Shown here in pieces: positions 8,052 through 12,901 of a stretch of 12,901 nt of DNA; position 1 is the first letter of the stretch, and the number at the start of each line of letters is the position of its first letter. A program made the position numbers and the translations under genes. Origin of the DNA: Chloroflexota bacterium (GTDB taxonomy: Bacteria; Chloroflexota; Anaerolineae; Fen-1058); the NCBI GenBank assembly GCA_016219235.1, contig JACRBO010000536.1, forward strand, positions 1 through 12,901, in the 5' to 3' direction. A model generated the notes under the pieces. The model worked only from the letters and a program-made list of their open reading frames with translations, searched no databases and had not been told where the DNA came from.

Positions 8052-9392
8052 ATGCGACCATCACGTTTGCGATTACCACTGTTATTCCAGGCGATGCACG
8101 GTCTGCTGACGGGCCGAGCGTTGAACCGCTTGCAGCGCATTGTGGTTGCGGTGAGCGCCTTGCTCGCCACAGCCCTCATCCCGGCCTCGGCCGTTCAGCG
8201 CACTCAGGCCCAGGTGGCTGAATCGGGCCTCGTGTGCACCACCGGGCCGACGTTTACTTTGACGGCCACCGACGGCTACATCAATCTGCCGGATGGCAAT
8301 GTGATTTACATGTGGGGCTATGCCAATGGCAATGGCGCGTTTCAGCATCCCGGGCCGGTGCTGTGTGTGAATCAAGGTGACACGGTCACCGTGATCTTAA
8401 ACAACACGCTGTCCCAGCCGGTCTCGATCGTCTTTCCAGGCCAGGACGAGGTGTTAGCGAACGGCGCGCCCGCCCAACCGCAGTTTGACGGCGGCGGGGT
8501 CATGACCTCGCTCACGAATGTGGCCGCTGCGAATGGCGGCAGCGTGACCTACAGTTTCGTAGCCACGCAGCCCGGCACCTATCTGTATCAGAGCGGCACC
8601 GAACCCACCAAACAGGTGCAACTGGGCCTGTTCGGCGCGTTGATCGTGCGGCCTACGCTGGGCGCAAACTACGCCTACAACCGCGCGAACAGCCGCTTCA
8701 ATGCCGGCACCGAATTCATCGCGCTGTTGTCCGAGATCGATCCGTATGTGCATCAGGCGGCCGAGCGCAATCAGGTGTTCAATCAGAACAACTACCGGGC
8801 GCGTTACTGGCTGATCAACGGTCGGGCTTTCCCCGACACCCTGGCGCCTAATGACGCCGCCTGGCTGCCCGATCAACCCTACGGCGCGCTGGCGCACATC
8901 AGTCCCTACGACGCCACGACCAATCCCGATCCGGCGTTGGTGCGCTACCTCAGCGCGGGCACGGAAGATTATCCTTTCCATCCGCACGGCAACAACAGCC
9001 GCGTCATTGGCCGTGACGGTTCGCCCATGGAGGGCACGAGCGGCGAAGACCTGTCGTTCGAGAAATTCTCGATCCCGGTCGGTCCGGGCCAGACGTGGGA
9101 CGTGACCTTCAACTGGACCGACATCGAGCAGTGGAATCCCATCAACAACACGGTGCCGATCACGGTTCCGCAGCTGCAAAACCTGACCTACGGCCAATAC
9201 TTCAGCGGGAGCCCGTATCTGGGCTATCAAGACGTATTTCCGGTCGGCGTCACGTCGCTCAACGAGTGTGGCGAGTATTATCACATCGCGCACAACCATG
9301 CCCTGCAGCAGATGACGTCGTGGGGCGTGACGATGAGCGGCATGGCGACGTATACGCGCATCGATCCGCCGTTGCCGAACGCCTGCCCGTAA
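8052..9392 (+). CDS. Multicopper oxidase-like protein B: ligand-free first domain, HxH-bearing second domain
   Basis: A 446-residue protein. The Sec signal has a long basic N-region and a hydrophobic core at 30-43, with likely cleavage after Ala47 (ASA). Domain 1 (about 62-200) keeps the cupredoxin skeleton (PGTYLY, GLFGALIVRP) but every copper position is changed. VSIVFPG replaces the HWHG motif. Aligned without gaps to protein A, Gln180-Ser181-Gly182 replace His-Cys-His, Gln188 replaces the type 1 His, and Leu193 replaces the type 1 Met. Domain 2 (about 220-446, with YWLINGRAFPDTL) carries the complementary half: YPFHPHG, with His310 and His312, and His414-Asn415-His416. The usual type 1 His (first of HPFHLHG) is Tyr307, and the usual Cys of HCH is Asn415, so the domain fits trinuclear but not type 1 copper. 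Cys62, Cys105, Cys406 and Cys445 may form disulfides. B is proposed as the partner that completes A's site (inference); an inactive or structural homologue is the alternative. Confidence 0.94.
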   Translation: MRPSRLRLPLLFQAMHGLLTGRALNRLQRIVVAVSALLATALIPASAVQRTQAQVAESGLVCTTGPTFTLTATDGYINLPDGNVIYMWGYANGNGAFQHPGPVLCVNQGDTVTVILNNTLSQPVSIVFPGQDEVLANGAPAQPQFDGGGVMTSLTNVAAANGGSVTYSFVATQPGTYLYQSGTEPTKQVQLGLFGALIVRPTLGANYAYNRANSRFNAGTEFIALLSEIDPYVHQAAERNQVFNQNNYRARYWLINGRAFPDTLAPNDAAWLPDQPYGALAHISPYDATTNPDPALVRYLSAGTEDYPFHPHGNNSRVIGRDGSPMEGTSGEDLSFEKFSIPVGPGQTWDVTFNWTDIEQWNPINNTVPITVPQLQNLTYGQYFSGSPYLGYQDVFPVGVTSLNECGEYYHIAHNHALQQMTSWGVTMSGMATYTRIDPPLPNACP

Positions 9393-9412
9393 GGGCGCGC
9401 ACGCGCCACGCG

Positions 9413-9418
9413 AAAGGA
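9413..9418 (+). promoter_or_regulatory. Ribosome binding site of cupredoxin gene C
   Basis: AAAGGA lies 8 nt before ATG 9427, which favours ATG over the in-frame TTG at 9421. The choice changes only two residues ahead of the signal peptide. Confidence 0.7.
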
Positions 9419-9426
9419 CTTTGACC

Positions 9427-12400
9427 ATGCACGCCAGACTTTTCAATCCACTTCGCTTGAGCATCCTACTCAGCGTGTTTGCTTTGCTAATCGGCGTTAG
9501 CGGCGTCAACGCGCGCCCGACGCTGCCCGCGCCCTTGCCGGCCGCGCTGCCCGCCAGCACGTGTACGCTGGTTGGTTCAACGCGCACCTGCGAGTTGTGG
9601 GCCAAAACCGGCTCGATCACGTTGCCCGGCATCGCTTCGCCAGTAACGATCTGGGGCTATGCCGATTCGGCGGCGGGGGCGGCCACTTCGCCTGGCCCGC
9701 TGCTGATCGTTAACGAAGGCGAGACGATCGAGATTGTCTTGCACAATGACCTGGCCGATGCGACCTCGCTCACGCTGCCTGCGCAGGATCTGGCGCCGGA
9801 TGTGACGGGTGCCGCCGTCGGCAGCACGACCACCTACACGTTTGCGGCCACTCGACCGGGCACGTACCTCTACGAAGCCGGGCCGACGGCCAACGGCCAA
9901 CGCCAGGTGGCGATGGGCCTCTTCGGGGCGCTCATCGTCCGATCGGCCGTTGACGCGAACTCGGCCTACGGCACGGCGGCCAGCGCCTTTGACGACGAAG
10001 CGATCTTGATCTTCCACGAGATCGATCCGGCGTTCAATGCCGATCCCGCCGGCTTCAGTTTTCAAACTTACGCGCCTCGCTACTGGCTGATCAACGGGCA
10101 GGTGTATTCCAACACGGCTCCCATCGACGTGACGGCCGGCAATCGTGTCCTGCTGCGGTACGTCAATGCGGGCCTGGATCAACACGCGATCGGCCTGCTG
10201 GGCGTTCGCCAGACGGTGCTGGGCTACGACGCCAGCCCGCTGGCTCACCCGTACACCGTCGTCGCGGAGACGCTGCCTGCCGGTCAAACGCTCGATGCGC
10301 TGGTAACAATGCCTTCCGCCACCGGCCGGAAGTATCCGCTGTATGACACCAGCCAGCGGTTGCACAACGCCGGCCGCCGATCGGGCGGGGTGTTGACCGC
10401 GGGCGGTCTCCTCACTTTCTTGAATGTCGCGGCCGGTGCGCCCGGCGGCGATACGGTTGGCCCGACCACCAGCAGCGTGGCCGCCGCGCCCGCTACCAGT
10501 GACGGCAATGTCGCCGTTGATCTGACGGCGGCGATCGACGATACGGCGAGCGGCAACAGCGCGATCGGGGCGGCCGAGTACTTCATCGATACGCCCGGCG
10601 CGAACGGCTCCGGCACGGCGCTCGCGGCGGTCGATGGCACATTCGATTCGGCCACCGAAAACGCGACGGCAACGTTGAGCACCGGCCTGCTGGCGACGCT
10701 GTCCAGCGGCAGTCACACACTGTACGTGCACGGGCAGGACGCGGCCGGCAACTGGGGCGTATTCAGCGCGGTCGTCATCACGCTCGATAAGACCGGTCCC
10801 GCGACAATGAGTATTGTGTTGACGCCCAACGTCTCGCAGGGCAACGCCGATGTGGGCGTGCAGGCCACCGGCAATGACGCCGCCACCGGCAATGCCAACG
10901 TCACCGCCGCCGAGTACTTCATCGACGCAACGGGCGCCGATGGCACAGGCACCGCGCTGACGTTGAATCAGATCGCGCCCATTGCCAGTCTGACAGGCGT
11001 GCTGCCCGCCGGGACGCTGACGGGCCTATCGGAAGGCGCACACACGCTGTACATTCACAGTCAGGATGCGTTTGGCAACTGGGGCGCATTCGGCAGCGCC
11101 AGCGTGTTGATCGATCGCACCGGGCCGGGCGTGACGGCGTTGACGGCTGCGCCCACGCCCAACAACGGCGCACAGGGCTTCAATCCCGTGACGTTTGCGG
11201 TGCGGGTGGATGCGACGCTGAATGATGCGGCGGTGAGCGGCGCGAACGCCAACCTCAATGCGGCTGAAGGTTTCATCGATACGCTGGGTGCGCCGGGCAC
11301 CGGCTTCCCGCTGACGCCGCTCGTTGGTGCATACAACACCCTGACGGAAAACGCTTATGCGCTGATTCCGCTGGCGACGGTGAATGCGCTGCCCGAAGGC
11401 GCGCACTCGATCATCGTGCGCGGCCAGGATTCGGCTGGCAACTGGGGCGCAACCAGTTCGACACCGCTGGTGATCGACAAGACGCTGCCAACCGTATCCG
11501 GCGCGAGCGCGTCGCCCAACCCGACCGTGGGTGCGGCCTCGATCACGCTGGCGGCCACGGCGGCTGACGCGTCCAACATCGTCGCGGCCGAGTGGTTCGA
11601 GGGCGGTGATCCCGGCTCCGGTAATGCTGCGCCGATGACGGCGACGGACGGTTCGTTCAACAGTGGCAGTGAAGGAATCCAGGCCACGATCAACGTCAGC
11701 GGCTGGACGCCGGGCAGCCACACGCTGTACCTGCGTGCGAAGGACGCGGCCGGTAACTGGAGCCTGGTGACAAGTGTGAACCTGACCGTCAGCAGCGTTG
11801 CCGACCTGTTGTACTTCTCGACGTTAGGCAACACCAATCCGCCGGGTGTGGGCGGCACGGCGGACAATGCCGACACCTACTTCTGGAACGGTACGGCCTT
11901 CAGCCGCGTGTTCGATGCCACGGCCAATGGTCTGCCGGGCGCGGCCAATGTGGATGGCTACGTGCGGGTGGATGCCACGCACTTCTATCTGTCGTTCGCC
12001 GCGGATACGGCTGTGCCGGGTCTGGGCACCGTTCAGGATGAAGACGTGGTCTTCTACAACGCCGGTGTCTGGTCAGTGTACTTTGATGGCACAGCACAGG
12101 GCTTGACGGCCGCCAACCAGGACATCGATGCGATCGACATCGTGGGCGGCGTGTTGTACTTCTCCACGGTGGGCAACACCAATCCGCCGGGCGCAGGCGG
12201 CACGGCCGATAATGCCGACATCTACGCCTGGAATGGCACGTCGTTCAGCCGGGTGTTTGATGCCACGGCTAACGGCCTGGCAGGCGCGGCCAACGTCGAT
12301 GGTTTTGTGCGGGTGGACGCCACGCACTTCTACCTGTCGTTTGCAACGGACACGGCTGTGCCGGGTCTGGGGACGGTTCAGGATGAGGACGTGGTCTTCT

Positions 12401-12492
12401 ACAACGCCGGTGTGTGGTCGGTGTACTTCGACGGCACGGCGCATGGCCTGACCGCCGCCAATCACGACGTTGATGCGTTTGATCTGCCGTAG
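9427..12492 (+). CDS. Ligand-free cupredoxin protein C with Ig-like and propeller-like tail
   Basis: A 1,021-residue protein with a Sec signal (hydrophobic 11-24, likely cleavage after Ala29). Residues 46-335 are two cupredoxin domains homologous to A and B: they share PGTYLY, GLFGALIVR and YWLINGQVYSNT. No copper ligand set survives: SLTLPAQD stands at the HWHG position, Glu150-Ala-Gly152 at HCH, Ile255-Gly-Leu257 at the domain-2 HxH, and YDTSQRLHN at the last motif. Cys46 and Cys55 are probably a disulfide. Residues 345-793 are four Ig-like units starting near 345, 457, 566 and 687, most ending in HTLY-HGQDA.GNWG-like strands. Residues 795-1021 are two 115-residue repeats, each with two similar halves. 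No C-terminal anchor is visible. It starts 34 bp after B and is likely in the same transcript. Probable role: structural subunit or surface tether for an A/B oxidase (inference). An unrelated adhesin that borrowed a cupredoxin head is the alternative. Confidence 0.94.
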   Translation: MHARLFNPLRLSILLSVFALLIGVSGVNARPTLPAPLPAALPASTCTLVGSTRTCELWAKTGSITLPGIASPVTIWGYADSAAGAATSPGPLLIVNEGETIEIVLHNDLADATSLTLPAQDLAPDVTGAAVGSTTTYTFAATRPGTYLYEAGPTANGQRQVAMGLFGALIVRSAVDANSAYGTAASAFDDEAILIFHEIDPAFNADPAGFSFQTYAPRYWLINGQVYSNTAPIDVTAGNRVLLRYVNAGLDQHAIGLLGVRQTVLGYDASPLAHPYTVVAETLPAGQTLDALVTMPSATGRKYPLYDTSQRLHNAGRRSGGVLTAGGLLTFLNVAAGAPGGDTVGPTTSSVAAAPATSDGNVAVDLTAAIDDTASGNSAIGAAEYFIDTPGANGSGTALAAVDGTFDSATENATATLSTGLLATLSSGSHTLYVHGQDAAGNWGVFSAVVITLDKTGPATMSIVLTPNVSQGNADVGVQATGNDAATGNANVTAAEYFIDATGADGTGTALTLNQIAPIASLTGVLPAGTLTGLSEGAHTLYIHSQDAFGNWGAFGSASVLIDRTGPGVTALTAAPTPNNGAQGFNPVTFAVRVDATLNDAAVSGANANLNAAEGFIDTLGAPGTGFPLTPLVGAYNTLTENAYALIPLATVNALPEGAHSIIVRGQDSAGNWGATSSTPLVIDKTLPTVSGASASPNPTVGAASITLAATAADASNIVAAEWFEGGDPGSGNAAPMTATDGSFNSGSEGIQATINVSGWTPGSHTLYLRAKDAAGNWSLVTSVNLTVSSVADLLYFSTLGNTNPPGVGGTADNADTYFWNGTAFSRVFDATANGLPGAANVDGYVRVDATHFYLSFAADTAVPGLGTVQDEDVVFYNAGVWSVYFDGTAQGLTAANQDIDAIDIVGGVLYFSTVGNTNPPGAGGTADNADIYAWNGTSFSRVFDATANGLAGAANVDGFVRVDATHFYLSFATDTAVPGLGTVQDEDVVFYNAGVWSVYFDGTAHGLTAANHDVDAFDLP
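10459..11802 (+). repeat. Four tandem Ig-like domain units in protein C
   Basis: Protein-level repeats of about 107-121 residues beginning at 10459, 10795, 11122 and 11485. Recurrent signatures are AAEYFID or AAEGFID (AAEWFEG in unit 4), a Ser/Gly-rich turn, then G-HTLYV-GQDAAGNWG followed by a strand and IDKT/DRTGP into the next unit. DNA identity between units is much lower than for the 345-bp pair that follows, so they are older. Such units are usual stalks in secreted bacterial proteins. Confidence 0.85.
11809..12153 (+). repeat. 345-bp tandem repeat in protein C, copy 1
   Basis: Codes for residues 795-909. It opens LYFSTLGNTNPPG and includes NGTAFSRVFDATANGL, VPGLGTVQDEDVVFYNAG and SVYFDGTAQGLTAAN. 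It is followed directly, with no spacer, by copy 2 at 12154. Each 115-residue unit divides into two similar halves, LYFST...WNG..FSRVFDA and FYLSF...YNAGVWSVYFDG, of about 58 and 57 residues, as expected for beta-propeller-like blades. Confidence 0.92.
12154..12489 (+). repeat. 345-bp tandem repeat in protein C, copy 2 (slightly short)
   Basis: Codes for residues 910-1021 and ends at the stop codon, three codons short of a full unit. It is nearly identical to copy 1 at protein level (for example ADNADIYAWNGTSFSRVF against ADNADTYFWNGTAFSRVF) and has long identical DNA runs, for example around 12390-12412. This points to recent duplication or ongoing homogenisation. Confidence 0.92.
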
Positions 12493-12498
12493 TTAAAT

Positions 12499-12569
12499 CT
12501 CACCCCTCAACCCCCTCTCCCAAAATCGAAACGCTTCGCGTGATTTTGGGAGAGGGGTAGTGGGGTGAG
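12499..12569 (+). repeat. Palindromic element (REP/MITE-like) between C and the next gene
   Basis: The left arm (12499-12527) begins CTCACCCC and ends CCCTCTCCCAAAATC. The right arm (12542-12569) reads GATTTTGGGAGAGGGG, then TAG, then TGGGGTGAG. The inner 16 bp pair perfectly; a 3-4-base bulge separates them from an outer 8-bp pairing. The 14-nt loop contains a further small CGAA/TTCG match. CTCACCCC...CCCTCTCCC arms resemble dispersed palindromic repeats common in some GC-rich genomes (recalled, not searched). No U-tract follows, but the RNA hairpin would be strong and could cut readthrough into the next gene. Confidence 0.8.
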
Positions 12570-12586
12570 GGACAGGAAAATCTTCC

Positions 12587-12901
12587 ATGACTCAATCTAC
12601 ATCTTCTTCATCACAACGACGTTATTGGCGCTACCTCATCCCGATCGTGCTGCCCATCCTGCTGATCGGCGCGGTGTTTGCGGCGCGGCTGATGGGTACG
12701 CCGGACGCCGCCGCCGGCCAATCGCTGGCGACCGCCGCGCTGGAAGAGCGCTGGGGCATTCGCATTGTCCGCACTACCGTTACCGCCGATGGCGGTCTGA
12801 TCGATCTGCGCTATCAAGTCATCGATCCCACCCGGGCGTTGGGCATGCTGGATGATCTGGCCCGTATGCCCAAATTGATCCACGAAGCCAGTGGCACTGA
12901 G
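12587..12901 (+). CDS. Membrane-anchored protein of unknown function (partial, runs off the window)
   Basis: The first 105 residues of an open frame that continues past the window end. The start is ATG 12587, with AGGAAA 7 nt upstream (12574-12579). A short Ser/Thr-rich polar N-terminus and RRYWRY (residues 11-16) precede one transmembrane segment (about 17-35, LIPIVLPILLIGAVFAARL). The sequence then runs through an Ala-rich linker to a putative extracytoplasmic domain with LEERWGIRIVRTTVTADGG, LIDLRYQVIDP and LGMLDDLARMPKLIHE. Basic residues before the segment suggest an N-in orientation. I recall similar LEE.WGI....T..GG..D.RY.V.DP sequences among uncharacterised proteins but cannot name a function. 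It lies 94 bp after C, across the palindromic element, so co-transcription is uncertain. Confidence 0.85.
   Translation, partial: MTQSTSSSSQRRYWRYLIPIVLPILLIGAVFAARLMGTPDAAAGQSLATAALEERWGIRIVRTTVTADGGLIDLRYQVIDPTRALGMLDDLARMPKLIHEASGTE

Noticed and set aside
6761..9392. A and B as one three-domain laccase broken by a frameshift
   Set aside because: B has its own ribosome binding site, signal peptide and full first cupredoxin domain, and A has two full domains. They are paralogues, not halves of one broken gene.
9394..9407. GGCGCG-CA-CGCGCC palindrome between B and C as a terminator
   Set aside because: The stem is only five or six pairs with a minimal loop and no U-tract, in a 34-bp gap between two genes likely to be co-transcribed.
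12565..12855. Open frame starting at 12565 as the gene after C
   Set aside because: It runs out of frame with the 12587 gene, starts inside the palindromic element, and lacks the coherent transmembrane segment and the upstream AGGAAA spacing.
1..12901. CRISPR arrays, tRNA or rRNA genes, transposase genes, riboswitches
   Set aside because: None was found by eye. The only repeats are the domain-coding duplications and the two intergenic hairpins described.

Overview
The window is GC-rich and gene-dense, and every convincing gene lies on the + strand. The proteins are large, secreted and modular: SdrD/Cna-B-like, IPT/TIG, jelly-roll, right-handed beta-helix, Ig-like and propeller-like repeats. 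There are no LPXTG, PEP-CTERM or type IX sorting tails. This style is familiar from Chloroflexota (Anaerolineae/Caldilineae-type genomes) and other environmental bacteria. That assignment is an impression from gene style, not from a marker gene.

Layout: (1) 50-394, a small protein resembling a degenerate receiver. (2) 439-6669, a secreted 2,076-residue modular protein in which two nearly identical jelly-roll-like domains bracket a beta-helix. (3) A 91-bp gap with a strong hairpin. (4) Three tandem genes for two-domain cupredoxin (multicopper-oxidase-like, MCO) proteins: A at 6761-8035 (Tat signal), B at 8052-9392 (Sec signal) and C at 9427-12492 (Sec signal plus a long Ig-like and propeller-like tail). 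(5) A 94-bp gap with a 71-bp palindromic element. (6) 12587 to the window end, the start of a membrane-anchored protein of unknown function. Gaps of 44, 91, 16, 34 and 94 bp suggest one long operon, possibly modulated at the two hairpins. No promoter can be assigned; it probably lies upstream of the window.

The main discovery candidate is the A/B/C trio. A carries a complete type 1 copper site and the two HxH motifs of a first MCO domain, but its second domain has lost both HxH motifs. B is the mirror image: its first domain has lost every ligand, while its second domain keeps two HxH motifs (HPH and HNH) and lacks type 1 ligands. C has neither set. A and B together supply exactly the four HxH motifs needed for one trinuclear copper cluster plus one type 1 site. 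The simplest reading is a split, obligately heteromeric multicopper oxidase, possibly an A:B:C heterotrimer in which C is a catalytically dead structural or anchoring subunit. This would be analogous to a homotrimeric two-domain laccase, or a six-domain ceruloplasmin, distributed over three genes. The ligand pattern is read directly from the sequence; the assembly is inference. The large modular protein and the tail of C suggest that the oxidase works outside the cell in a surface or matrix structure. The substrate cannot be read from the sequence.
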